Source of the DNA: Streptomyces sp. V3I8
GTDB lineage: Bacteria; Actinomycetota; Actinomycetes; Streptomycetales; Streptomycetaceae
DNA: 64,000 nt
Reading direction: 5' to 3'
Assembly (NCBI RefSeq): GCF_030817535.1
Contig: NZ_JAUSZL010000002.1
Location: forward strand, 2,480,001-2,544,000
Part shown: one piece after another, positions 1 through 8,347 of the stretch
How positions within the stretch are numbered: the stretch's first letter is position 1
Layout: each line of letters opens with the position of its first letter
Position numbers and translations under genes: made by a program
The notes under the pieces: generated by a model
The model's input: only the letters and a program-made list of their open reading frames with translations
Databases searched by the model: none
Told to the model about the DNA's origin: nothing

Positions 1-1757
1 AGGTCCGTACGCCGGGACTCGCGGAAGTAGTAGCCCTGGTTGTCCCGGTAACGGCCGCCCCTGGGCCAGCCCTCGGCGTCCAGCAGGAGCAGGGTGTTCT
101 GCTGGTGTGCCTCCAGCGCGACACCGGCCTCGGCGTCCAGCCAGAGGACGGGGCGGACGACGTGTTCGAGGTAACGCAGGAACCACTCGGCGGCGACGGC
201 GCCACGGGGCCGGCCCGTGCGTCCGGCGAGCCGGGTGACGATCTCGGTGAGCCGGGACCGGGTCGTGGGCCCGGGCTGCTCCGGGTGCCGGTGTCCCGGC
301 GACGTGGCTCCCGGCCTGGGCGAGACGAGTCCGGCGACGCAGGTGACGTCGTCCGAGGGCGCGAACGGGTTGTGGCGGATCATCACGTCGAGGCCGGGCA
401 CGGGGGTGCCGTCGAGGTCGTCCACCGCGAGCCAGGCGGGATCCCGGACGATGTCGAAGCCCGGGTGGGCCGCCCGCCACTGCTCGGTGAGGCCGGCCCG
501 CAGCAGGCGGTGGACCTCGACCCCCCGGTGGAACTCCTTGCGGAGGTTCTCCCGGCGGGAGTTAGTGATGCGCAGGCCCAGCGACGGTTTCAGCATCGCG
601 GGGGCGCCGGAGCGGTAGAGGGTGCGGACGGAGGAGGTGGGGTGCCACGGGGAGCCGTACGGGCCGAGGTCCCGGAGCAGCCCGGCGTCCAGGAGCGCCG
701 CCGTCTCCGGACGGCGTCGGACCTCTCTGAGCTGCCAGGGGTGCACCGGCAGCGCGGCGTGTCCGTCGGGCAGCCGCAGTCCGGTACCGGCGAGCCGGGA
801 GGTGAGCCGGTCCGCCGGCACGAGGCGGCCGCGCTCGGTCCACGCCGAGTCGGTGGCGAGCACGGAAGGGGCGACGGCGATCCAGTGCAGTGCGAAGGAG
901 CCGCGCAGCTCGGGCGAGTAGAGCCGGTTGTCGATCCAACTGAGTCCTTCGCGGCTCTTCGGGGTGGGGTGGAGCGGATGGCCGAGCAACAGGGACTGCT
1001 CGGCGGAGAGGAACAGGTCGGGGCCGTCGGCCGGGTTCTCCCTGCGGTCCGCGATGAACACGACGGTCCGTCGCAACGAGTCCGCGACGCGACCGACCAG
1101 GTCGCCTTCGCCCGCCCCGGCCCGGGGCGTGGCGCGGACGCGCGATGCGGCGGGCTCGCCGGGCGCACCGGGCGCGGTGGAGGCAAGGAGATCGGCGAGG
1201 GCGGACGGCGCGGCGGAGACCGTCACCGCGGCGTTCGCGGCGTTCGCAGCCTCCGCGGCGGACTCGACGGGCACGTCGGACCCCGCGAATTCGCCGGACT
1301 CGCCGGGCCCGGCGAGGTGCGCGTCCGTCGGGGTCTCCCGCTCCAGCAGGGCCGCCAGCGTGACGGCGTCGAGGGGAGGGGCGTGGTCCGGGGCGTCCGC
1401 CAGGCGCGGTGGACCCAGGCGGTGCCACCCCGTGGGGGACCAGTAGTGGACCGGGACGACGAGGGTCGTGCCCCCGGCCGGGAGGGGGACGCGCAGGACG
1501 CCGTCGGCGGGGGCGGACAGGTCGTGCTCGCGCACCCAGCAGCGCAGCAGGTTCTCGACGGCCGCGGCCTGGGCGGCGACGTGGGGATCCGGGTGCTCCA
1601 GCAGGTCGGCAGTGGCGCCGTACAGCCCTTCGGACGTTCCTGGCCCTGCCGCCTGCCGGGGGACCGACTCGGTCCCCGGCCCGTGGGGGGCCTGCGTGCC
1701 GAGGGCTGCTCGCTCATGGGTGTGGGGGCGGCCGTCGGATGCGGAGGTGACGTTCAA
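1..1757 (-). CDS. IucA/IucC family NIS siderophore synthetase (3' end beyond window)
   Basis: This frame is open from a TTG codon at 1755-1757 to the window edge, so the C-terminus is missing. NIS synthetases of this family use ATP to condense a carboxylate (citrate, succinate) with an amine or hydroxamate in siderophore assembly. Family-like features are HPWQ at about residue 295, the segment around SSVRTLYRSGAPAMLKPSL (ATP/substrate pocket), LGLRITNSRREN, and EAHQQNTLLLL near the edge, which corresponds to the family HxQN motif. The first 100 residues or so are poorly conserved and Ala/Pro-rich. The TTG start is chosen because GAGGA lies 6-7 nt upstream; the frame has no nearby ATG. It lies 145 nt downstream of, and in line with, the diaminobutyrate aminotransferase gene, so the two probably act in one siderophore pathway. 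The product cannot be named from this fragment. Confidence 0.88.
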   Translation of the reverse strand, partial: MNVTSASDGRPHTHERAALGTQAPHGPGTESVPRQAAGPGTSEGLYGATADLLEHPDPHVAAQAAAVENLLRCWVREHDLSAPADGVLRVPLPAGGTTLVVPVHYWSPTGWHRLGPPRLADAPDHAPPLDAVTLAALLERETPTDAHLAGPGESGEFAGSDVPVESAAEAANAANAAVTVSAAPSALADLLASTAPGAPGEPAASRVRATPRAGAGEGDLVGRVADSLRRTVVFIADRRENPADGPDLFLSAEQSLLLGHPLHPTPKSREGLSWIDNRLYSPELRGSFALHWIAVAPSVLATDSAWTERGRLVPADRLTSRLAGTGLRLPDGHAALPVHPWQLREVRRRPETAALLDAGLLRDLGPYGSPWHPTSSVRTLYRSGAPAMLKPSLGLRITNSRRENLRKEFHRGVEVHRLLRAGLTEQWRAAHPGFDIVRDPAWLAVDDLDGTPVPGLDVMIRHNPFAPSDDVTCVAGLVSPRPGATSPGHRHPEQPGPTTRSRLTEIVTRLAGRTGRPRGAVAAEWFLRYLEHVVRPVLWLDAEAGVALEAHQQNTLLLLDAEGWPRGGRYRDNQGYYFRESRRTD

Positions 1758-1902
1758 AGGGGTTCCTCGGGGGTGGTCCAGGCTCGTACGGCGACGAACC
1801 GCAGCTGTTGCGGCGTGGACGGGCGTAGGTGGTACCGATGCGCTTCTCGGCCGGTGCGGGTGGACGTCCGGTCGGACACCCTCACGGCCCCGGCGGGGCC
1901 GG

Positions 1903-3447
1903 CTACCGGACCGCCCGCCGGACGGCCCGCCCGACCCGCGGTGCCCGTTTCGCGACCTGCGTCACCGCGTCCGCGAGTCTGTCGAGCACCGCGGTCGCCT
2001 GTTCGTCGGTGATCGTGAGCGGCGGGAGCAGCCGCACCACGCTGGAGTGCCGGCCGCCGAGTTCCACGATCAGTCCGCGCCGCAGGCACTCGCGCTGCAC
2101 AGCGGCCGCCCGTTCGGGTGCGGCGGGCGGCGGGCCCCCGGGGGTCGCCGACGGCTTCTCGGGGTCCACGAGTTCGACACCGATCATCAGTCCCCGGCCG
2201 CGTACCTCACCGACGCAGGCGAAGTCGGTCTCCAGCTGCCGGAGCCGCGTGATCATGCGGCTGCCCAGTGCGGCGGCGCGCTCGGCGAGACCGTTCTCCC
2301 GGACGTACGCGAGGGTCGCGGCGCCTGCCGCCATGGCGAGCTGGTTGCCGCGGAACGTGCCCGCGTGGGCGCCCGGTTCCCATACGTCGAGGTCGTCGCG
2401 GTAGACGACGACGGCCAGGGGCAGGCTGCCGCCGATGGCCTTGGACAGGACCATCACGTCGGGCGTGACACCGCTGTGCTCGACCGCCCAGAAGGTGCCG
2501 GTCCTGCCGACCCCGGTCTGGACCTCGTCGGCGATCAGCGGAACGCCGCGCGCCGCCGTGATCTCCCGCATCCGCCGCATCCAGTCGTCGCGGGCCGGGA
2601 TCACCCCGCCCTCCCCCTGCACCGGTTCGAGGATCATGCCCGCGGGGCTCGCCACCCCGGACTTGGCGTCGTCGAGCAGGGACCGCGTCCAGTGCGCGGC
2701 GAGTTCGGCCCCGCGCTCGCCTCCGACGCCGAAGGGGCAGCGGTACTCCTGCGGATAGGGCAGGCGGGTGACCCGTACGTCGGGAGCGCCGCCGGATGCC
2801 GCGAGCGCCCCCTCGGTCATCCCGTGGTAGGCGCCCGTGAAGGCGAGGATCCCGCTGCGTCCGGTCGCGGTGCGCACCAGTTTCAGCGCGGCCTCCACGG
2901 CGTCCGTCCCGGCGGGGCCGCAGAACTGCACGCGGGCGCGGTCGGCGAGGCCGGGCGGCAGGGTGCGGAACAGCTCGGTCGTGAAGGCGTCCTTGACCGG
3001 TGTGGCCAGGTCGAGGACGTGCAGCGGGGCGCCCGAGTCGAGGACCTTCCTGACGGCCTCCAGGACGACCGGGTGGTTGTGGCCGAGGGCCAGTGTGCCC
3101 GCGCCGGAGAGACAGTCGAGGTAGCGGCTTCCGTCGGCGCCCTCGATGGTCAGCCCGCGGGCCCGTACGGGGACGATCGGCAGGGCGCGCGCATAGGTGC
3201 GCGCCGCGGATTCGCGCGCCGACTGCCGCCGCAGGATCCCTTCCTGCGCCACGCGCGCCCCCGCCTCCGCGCTCGCTCCGGCGTCCGTGTGCGTCGTACA
3301 CGCCCCGGCGTCCTCGTGCGCTCCGGCACCCTCGTGCGCCAACCGCACTGCCGCGTCCTCGTGCGCCGCGTCCTCCTGCGCCGTGTGCGGCTGCGCCGCT
3401 CTGCGCGTCGTGGGCGCCGCCTCGGGCGCAGACCCCGTCACCGTCAC
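1903..3447 (-). CDS. Diaminobutyrate--2-oxoglutarate-type class III aminotransferase
   Basis: A PLP-dependent fold-type I aminotransferase (514 aa), most like the DABA transaminases that convert aspartate semialdehyde plus glutamate into 2,4-diaminobutyrate for siderophores or ectoine. Visible family marks are YLDCLSGAGTLALGHNHP (about residue 110), GPAGTDAVEAALKLVRTATGR, GAYHGMTEG, LEPVQGEGGVIPA, IADEVQTGVGRTG, and LSKAIGGSLPLAV with the PLP Lys. The GTG start at 3447 has GGGAGG about 10 nt upstream. The first 80 residues or so are an Ala/His/Glu/Asp-rich repetitive extension (AHEDA-like units) not found in the catalytic fold, so a later start is possible. The gene lies upstream of the IucA/IucC gene on the same strand, suggesting siderophore diamine supply rather than ectoine synthesis. 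I see no 19-bp DmdR/IdeR-type iron box upstream. Confidence 0.85.
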   Translation of the reverse strand: MTVTGSAPEAAPTTRRAAQPHTAQEDAAHEDAAVRLAHEGAGAHEDAGACTTHTDAGASAEAGARVAQEGILRRQSARESAARTYARALPIVPVRARGLTIEGADGSRYLDCLSGAGTLALGHNHPVVLEAVRKVLDSGAPLHVLDLATPVKDAFTTELFRTLPPGLADRARVQFCGPAGTDAVEAALKLVRTATGRSGILAFTGAYHGMTEGALAASGGAPDVRVTRLPYPQEYRCPFGVGGERGAELAAHWTRSLLDDAKSGVASPAGMILEPVQGEGGVIPARDDWMRRMREITAARGVPLIADEVQTGVGRTGTFWAVEHSGVTPDVMVLSKAIGGSLPLAVVVYRDDLDVWEPGAHAGTFRGNQLAMAAGAATLAYVRENGLAERAAALGSRMITRLRQLETDFACVGEVRGRGLMIGVELVDPEKPSATPGGPPPAAPERAAAVQRECLRRGLIVELGGRHSSVVRLLPPLTITDEQATAVLDRLADAVTQVAKRAPRVGRAVRRAVR

Positions 3448-3777
3448 GTCTGTCGGTCCTCCCGCTGTCCAGAGGCGAGTCGCCCGCCCGTCCGTGGGAG
3501 GCGGCAGGGGGGATGAACGCAGCCGGAACGCCCCCCGTACGTACCAACGACGAGGACCGCGCGGGGCAACGGCGGAACGAAGATCCTCACCGTGACGGAA
3601 CCGTTGCGGACCCGTCGGAAGTCCCCCACGGCAACGGCATAGTCTGTGGTGCCGTTCGGCGGTACTCGCTGATCAGCACCCACGGCCCACGCCGGGTCCG
3701 TACGGGTCCCCGGATCCGTACGAGGTCCCGGGCCGCGCCACAGAGTTGTTCGTTCACCTCCAGGGGGAGTTCACACC
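3448..3777. promoter_or_regulatory. Divergent intergenic region between siderophore and protease genes
   Basis: No gene is visible here. The region must hold divergent promoters for the aminotransferase (minus) and the first protease (plus). On the plus strand TAGTCT at 3640-3645 resembles a -10 (TANNNT) and lies in the string CGGCATAGT. The same CGGCATAGT recurs about 105 nt upstream of the second protease (5085-5093), so it may be a shared promoter element. No clear TTGACA lies at the right distance. An imperfect inverted repeat built from TCCGTACG occurs near 3697-3722. GGGGGAG at about 3763-3769 is the protease ribosome-binding site. Confidence 0.4.
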
Positions 3778-5004
3778 ATGCGACCGATACGCCCGCTCTT
3801 CCTCGCCCGTCGGGGCAGGGGCCCGCGCCGCGGAACCTCCCCCGTGCTGGCCGCGGTCGGCCTGGCCACCGCGCTCGCCCTGACCGCCACCGCCTGCGGC
3901 TCCGGCGGGGACACCGAGGCGGGCGGTGAGCCGTCGGCCGCCTCGGCCGGTGACGGCAAGATCCAGGTCCCGGGCAACATCAGGGACCGGCTCAAGGAGC
4001 ACGGGATCGACATCGACAAGTGGAAGGACGGCGCCTGGAAGGACTGGGACAGGGACGACTGGCTGCGTGAGGCGAACGACTACATCAACCCGGTCATCAA
4101 GGACCTGTGGGACCCGGACCGCATGCGCGAGGCCGAGAACCCGGACCAGGGCAACGGTGTCGACGAGAACGACCTCTCGGGCGACCAGGGGGTGACCGAC
4201 CCCGAGCCGGCTCCCGTGCAGGCGCAGGCCGTCCCGGCGAAGTACCACGAGAACGCGCCCGAGGCGGGCAAGGTGTTCTTCGACTCCCCCGAGGGCACGA
4301 TGGTCTGCTCGGCGACCGTGGTCGAGGACCCGGCCCACCCGGGCAAGTCGAACCTCGTGTGGACCGCGGGCCATTGTGTGCACGCGGGCGCGAAGGGCGG
4401 CTGGTACCGCAACATCGCCTTCGTGCCCTCGTACAACGACGGCGCCCTGTCGGCGACGCAGATCCAGGGTGCCACCAAGGAGCAGGTCGCCCCCTACGGC
4501 GTCTGGTGGGGGGACTGGGCGCAGACCTCGGACCAGTGGATCGAGCGGGGCGGTCCGACGGGCGGCGAGGGTGCCTCGTACGACTTCGCCGTCATCCATG
4601 TGACACCGGAGAAGGGCGGCGACGGCAAGTCGCTGGAGGAGACGGTCGGTTCGGCGCTGCCGGTGGACTTCGACGCGCCGGCCGTGTCGCAGGTCGGGGA
4701 CATCACCGCGACCGGTTACCCGGCGGCGAAGCCGTTCGACGGCGAGACCATGCATCAGTGCACGGACAAGCCGGGCCGGCTCTCGATCGTCGAGTCCAAC
4801 CCGACGATGTACCGCATCGGGTGCACCATGACCGGCGGTTCCTCGGGCGGCGGCTGGGTCGCCACGGGCTCGGACGGCAGGCCCGCGCTGGTGTCCAACA
4901 CCTCGATCGGCCCGGTGACGGCCGGCTGGCTGGCGGGTCCGCACCTGGGCTCGGAGGCCAAGGGGATCTACGCCGCGGTGAGCAAGAAGTACGCGGCGCA
5001 GTAG
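3778..5004 (+). CDS. Predicted secreted lipoprotein, trypsin-like serine protease (copy 1)
   Basis: A 408-aa exported protein. The N-terminus has an Arg-rich n-region, a hydrophobic stretch (residues 23-39) and a lipobox-like TATAC, making Cys40 a likely lipidation site. A charged region follows (residues 60-130: EHGIDIDKWKDGAWKDW, INPVIKDLWDPDRM) that I do not recognise. The trypsin-fold domain then carries a full apparent triad: His199 in WTAGHC, Asp269 in SYDFAVIH, and Ser356 in GGSSGGGW. It probably cleaves peptides at the cell surface; the substrate is unknown. The ATG has GGGGGAG about 8 nt upstream. The next gene is a clear paralogue in the same orientation, so this is a tandem duplication. 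No chaperone or secretion partner is adjacent. Confidence 0.8.
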   Translation: MRPIRPLFLARRGRGPRRGTSPVLAAVGLATALALTATACGSGGDTEAGGEPSAASAGDGKIQVPGNIRDRLKEHGIDIDKWKDGAWKDWDRDDWLREANDYINPVIKDLWDPDRMREAENPDQGNGVDENDLSGDQGVTDPEPAPVQAQAVPAKYHENAPEAGKVFFDSPEGTMVCSATVVEDPAHPGKSNLVWTAGHCVHAGAKGGWYRNIAFVPSYNDGALSATQIQGATKEQVAPYGVWWGDWAQTSDQWIERGGPTGGEGASYDFAVIHVTPEKGGDGKSLEETVGSALPVDFDAPAVSQVGDITATGYPAAKPFDGETMHQCTDKPGRLSIVESNPTMYRIGCTMTGGSSGGGWVATGSDGRPALVSNTSIGPVTAGWLAGPHLGSEAKGIYAAVSKKYAAQ

Positions 5005-5195
5005 CGGCGGCGCACGGACGGACGGCGGCGGGGCGGGTCCCACGGAAATTTTCACCGCGCGGCCCCCGTTCGTCCCCGGCTCCACCGGCATAGTGGGGTG
5101 GCACGGGGGCACGGGCTCCGCGGAGGCTCTTTCCCGCGTTCTCCGTGCCTGGTCCGCGGGTGAAGAGTGCACGTTCTATCGGGGGTAACCACACC

Positions 5196-6425
5196 ATGCG
5201 TTCCATACGTCCGTCCTTCGCACGGCGTCGCGGACGGCGCCGTCCGCTCGCCGCCGCCGGGCTCGTCGCGGCCCTGGCGCTCACCGGTACCGCCTGCGGC
5301 CCGGACGAGGACAAGGCCGCCGACGGGCCGGCCGCCACCGGTTCCGGGACGTCCGGTTCCGAGACGTCCGGCACCGAGACGTCCGGCTCCGACGAAATCG
5401 AGATTCCGGCCGACATCGCCGACCGGCTCAAGGAGCACGGCATCGACGTCGACGCCTGGAAGGACGGTGAGTGGAGGGACTGGGACAAGGACAAGTGGCT
5501 CACCGAGGCCCAGGACTTCGTCAACCCGGTGATCGAAGGGCTCTGGAAGCCCGAGCGGATGCGGTCCGCCGACGACCCGGACAAGACGATCTCCGTGCAG
5601 GACGCGGCGGCCGAGCAGGGTGTCAGCGACCCGGCGCCCGCCCCGGTCAGGGCGACGCGCGAGAAGACGCCCTACCACCAGAACGCCGCCCCGGTCGGAA
5701 AGGTCTTCTTCGACTCGCCCGAGGGCTCGATGGTCTGCTCCGGCACGGTCGTCAAGGATCCCCGCCATCCCGGCAGGTCCAACCTCGTGTGGACCGCGGG
5801 GCACTGTGTGCACGCGGGCGGTGGCGGCGGCTGGTACCGCAACATCGCCTTCGTGCCCGCCTACAACGACCTCGGCAAGACGGAGGCCCAGCTGGGGAAC
5901 GCCACCCAGCGGGAGATCGCCCCGTACGGCCAGTTCTGGGCCGACTGGGCCTCCACCTCCGACGAGTGGATCGCGGGCGGCGCGGAGTCGGGCGGCGCGG
6001 GTGCCCCGTACGACTACGCGGTGCTGCACGTGAAGCCGGAAGCCGGCGACAAGTCGCTCGAGGAGACGGTCGGCAACGCGCTCGCCGTCGACTTCTCCAC
6101 ACCCGCCGCCGCGAAGGCGGGCACGGTGGGCGCCTGGGGGTACCCGGCGGCCGCACCGTACGACGGTCTGATCATGCACAAGTGCGTCGGCCGACCGGGC
6201 CGGCTCTCGCTGAGCCCCGCGCTGCCGACGATGTACCGCATCGGGTGCACGATGACCGGCGGTTCGTCCGGCGGCGGCTGGTTCCGCGTCGTCGGCGGCA
6301 GGACGGTGCTCGTCTCGAACACGTCGATCGGCCCGGCCGACAGCACCTGGCTCGCGGGTCCGCAGCTGGGCAAGGGCGCCAAGGCGATCTACGACAACAT
6401 GAGCGAGCAGTACGGCGCCAAGTAG
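5196..6425 (+). CDS. Predicted secreted lipoprotein, trypsin-like serine protease (copy 2)
   Basis: A 409-aa paralogue of the upstream gene, roughly 60% identical by eye over the catalytic half. It has the same layout: Arg-rich signal, hydrophobic core, lipobox-like GTAC with Cys34, a Thr/Ser/Gly-rich linker with TSGSETSGTETSGS repeats, the conserved EHGIDVDAWKDGEW segment, then the protease domain with WTAGHC, PYDYAVLH and GGSSGGGW. Strong conservation of the non-catalytic charged segment in both copies suggests it is functional, perhaps a propeptide or binding module. The ATG at 5196 follows GGGGGT. The 191-nt gap to copy 1 carries its own promoter-like CGGCATAGT, so the copies may be transcribed separately. 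A strong terminator follows at 6495-6538. Confidence 0.8.
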   Translation: MRSIRPSFARRRGRRRPLAAAGLVAALALTGTACGPDEDKAADGPAATGSGTSGSETSGTETSGSDEIEIPADIADRLKEHGIDVDAWKDGEWRDWDKDKWLTEAQDFVNPVIEGLWKPERMRSADDPDKTISVQDAAAEQGVSDPAPAPVRATREKTPYHQNAAPVGKVFFDSPEGSMVCSGTVVKDPRHPGRSNLVWTAGHCVHAGGGGGWYRNIAFVPAYNDLGKTEAQLGNATQREIAPYGQFWADWASTSDEWIAGGAESGGAGAPYDYAVLHVKPEAGDKSLEETVGNALAVDFSTPAAAKAGTVGAWGYPAAAPYDGLIMHKCVGRPGRLSLSPALPTMYRIGCTMTGGSSGGGWFRVVGGRTVLVSNTSIGPADSTWLAGPQLGKGAKAIYDNMSEQYGAK

Positions 6426-6494
6426 CCGCCCCTGCCCGCATGTGACACGTACACGCGTGTCGCGCGCACCACGCGACACGTCCACGCGTACGAC

Positions 6495-6538
6495 GAAGGC
6501 CCGCCCCCTGGAATTTCGCCACGAGGGGGCGGGCCTTC
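6495..6538. terminator. Strong hairpin between convergent protease and hflX genes
   Basis: A perfect 15-bp inverted repeat, GAAGGCCCGCCCCCT (6495-6509) and its complement (6524-6538), with a 14-nt loop. It lies between convergent genes and could stop transcription from both sides. There is no T-run, as is usual for Streptomyces terminators. Confidence 0.8.
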
Positions 6539-6555
6539 GGTCGACCACGGCCCCG

Positions 6556-6637
6556 GCTTCGGCCCGCGGGGTTCGGGCTGCGGGCTGCGGCCCGCGGGCT
6601 TAGGCCCGCAGGGTTCGGCCCGCAGGTTCAGGCCGCG
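6556..6637. repeat. Short GC-rich imperfect direct repeats at the hflX 3' end
   Basis: Several copies of a unit like GGCCCGC(A/G)GGGTTCGG follow one another with small variations (for example near 6560, 6589, 6604 and 6618). The last ones reach the 3' end of hflX (stop at 6628). This looks like simple slippage or recombination-derived sequence; no function is apparent. Confidence 0.45.
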
Positions 6638-8121
6638 GACGCCGGCACGTACGGGGCGAGCTCCGCCGCCAGTTCCTCGTGCACCCGCACCTTCAGCAGG
6701 GTGCCCTCCGGGGTGTGCTCCTCGGAGATCACCTCGCCGTCGGAGTGGGCGCGCGCGACCAGCCGGCCGAGCGTGTACGGCACGAGGGCCTCCAGCTCCA
6801 CCGACGGGTGCGGCAGTTCGACGTCGATGAGCGCGAGCAGTTCCTCGATGCCCTGGCCGGTACGGGCCGAGACCGCGATGGAGTGCTTCTCGTTGCGCAG
6901 CAGCCGCTGGAGCACCAGCGGGTCGGCCGCGTCCGCCTTGTTGACGACCACGATCTCGCGCACCTTGGTGGCGCCCACGTCGCGGACGACCTCGCGCACG
7001 GCGGCCAGCTGCTCCTCCGGTGCCGGGTGCGAGCCGTCGACCACGTGCAGGATCAGGTCGGAGTCGCCGACCTCCTCCATCGTGGAACGGAACGCCTCGA
7101 CGAGGTGGTGCGGCAGGTGCCGTACGAAGCCGACGGTGTCCGCCAGCGTGTACAGCCGCCCGGTCGGGGTCTCCGCCCGGCGCACGGTCGGGTCGAGGGT
7201 CGCGAACAGCGAGTTCTCGACCAGTACGCCCGCGCCCGTGAGGCGGTTGAGCAGCGAGGACTTGCCGGCGTTGGTGTAGCCGGCGATCGCGACCGAGGGC
7301 ACCTTGTTGCGGCGGCGCTCCTGGCGCTTGATGTCGCGGCCCGTCTTCATGTCCGCGATCTCCCGGCGCATCTTCGCCATCTTCTCGCGGATACGGCGCC
7401 GGTCGGTCTCGATCTTGGTCTCACCGGGACCACGGGTGGCGAGGCCGCCGCCCGAGCCGCCGCCCATCTGCCGGGACAGCGACTGGCCCCAGCCGCGGAG
7501 CCTCGGCAGCATGTACTGCATCTGCGCGAGGGCGACCTGCGCCTTGCCCTCCCGGGACTTGGCGTGCTGGGCGAAGATGTCGAGGATCAGGGCCGTGCGG
7601 TCGATGACCTTGACCTTGACGACGTCCTCGAGGTGGATGAGCTGGCCCGGCGAGAGCTCACCGTCGCAGATGACGGTGTCCGCGCCGGTCTCCAGCACGA
7701 TGTCCCGCAGCTCGTTGGCCTTGCCGGAACCGATGTACGTGGCCGCGTCGGGCTTGTCCCGGCGCTGGATGACACCGTCGAGCACGAGCGCTCCCGCGGT
7801 CTCCGCGAGGGCGGCCAGCTCGGCCAGTGAGTTGTCCGCGTCGGTCGCGGTGCCCGAGGTCCACACCCCGACGAGGACCACCCGCTCCAGACGGAGCTGC
7901 CGGTACTCGACCTCGGTGACGTCCTCGAGCTCGGTGGAGAGGCCGGCGACGCGGCGCAGGGCCGCACGCTCGGAGCGGTCGAACTGGTCGCCGTCCCGCT
8001 CTCCGTCGATCTCGTGGCTCCAGGCGACGTCCTCTTCCATCAGGGCATCGGCCCGAAGACCGTCGGGGTGGCTCTGCGCGCGGTTCTGCGTGTCCTGGGA
8101 GAAGGAAGAAGAGGAGGTCAT
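6628..8121 (-). CDS. hflX: Ribosome-associated GTPase HflX
   Basis: A 497-aa GTPase that binds the 50S subunit and is known in other bacteria to split stalled or heat-damaged ribosomes. The N-terminal HflX domain includes YIGSGKANEL and ELSPGQLIHLE (about residues 155-200) and the Gly-rich linker QMGGGSGGGLATRGPGETKIE. The G domain follows with G1 GYTNAGKSSLLN, G3 DTVGFVRHLP and G4 NKAD. The C-terminal part closes the family's usual length, with an N-terminal acidic extension of about 60 aa. The ATG at 8121 has AAGGA 5-6 nt upstream; in-frame sequence farther upstream is Arg/Pro-rich and non-coding in character. It is preceded by a 226-nt gap and appears monocistronic. Confidence 0.95.
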   Translation of the reverse strand: MTSSSSFSQDTQNRAQSHPDGLRADALMEEDVAWSHEIDGERDGDQFDRSERAALRRVAGLSTELEDVTEVEYRQLRLERVVLVGVWTSGTATDADNSLAELAALAETAGALVLDGVIQRRDKPDAATYIGSGKANELRDIVLETGADTVICDGELSPGQLIHLEDVVKVKVIDRTALILDIFAQHAKSREGKAQVALAQMQYMLPRLRGWGQSLSRQMGGGSGGGLATRGPGETKIETDRRRIREKMAKMRREIADMKTGRDIKRQERRRNKVPSVAIAGYTNAGKSSLLNRLTGAGVLVENSLFATLDPTVRRAETPTGRLYTLADTVGFVRHLPHHLVEAFRSTMEEVGDSDLILHVVDGSHPAPEEQLAAVREVVRDVGATKVREIVVVNKADAADPLVLQRLLRNEKHSIAVSARTGQGIEELLALIDVELPHPSVELEALVPYTLGRLVARAHSDGEVISEEHTPEGTLLKVRVHEELAAELAPYVPASAA

Positions 8122-8347
8122 TGGGTCCTTACGTCGGTGGGATACCTGGGTGACGGACCGGTCGCCCGTCACTGTGCACAACGTCCGCGGTCTCCGGGAG
8201 ATTCCCGCCCGGGGCCCAGGGCCGTGCCGTCGACCCGAAGCGTCGTCGACGTGACGATGTTCGCACGGCACGCCCCGTCTCGTCACTCGAATTCCCGGCG
8301 GTTCGGCAGCCGCCGCGGCGCGGTTCGGCGGACGCCCCGGCGGCGTT

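Noticed and set aside
105..2012. Long plus-strand open frame opposite the siderophore synthetase
   Set aside because: Gly/Arg/Pro/Val-rich with no family motif. It is the antisense shadow typical of high-GC genes; the minus-strand frame has clear IucA/IucC motifs.
3448..3777. Search for an iron-box (TTAGGTTAGGCT-type palindrome) upstream of the siderophore pair
   Set aside because: No sequence resembling the 19-bp DmdR/IdeR box is present, so iron control cannot be claimed from this window.
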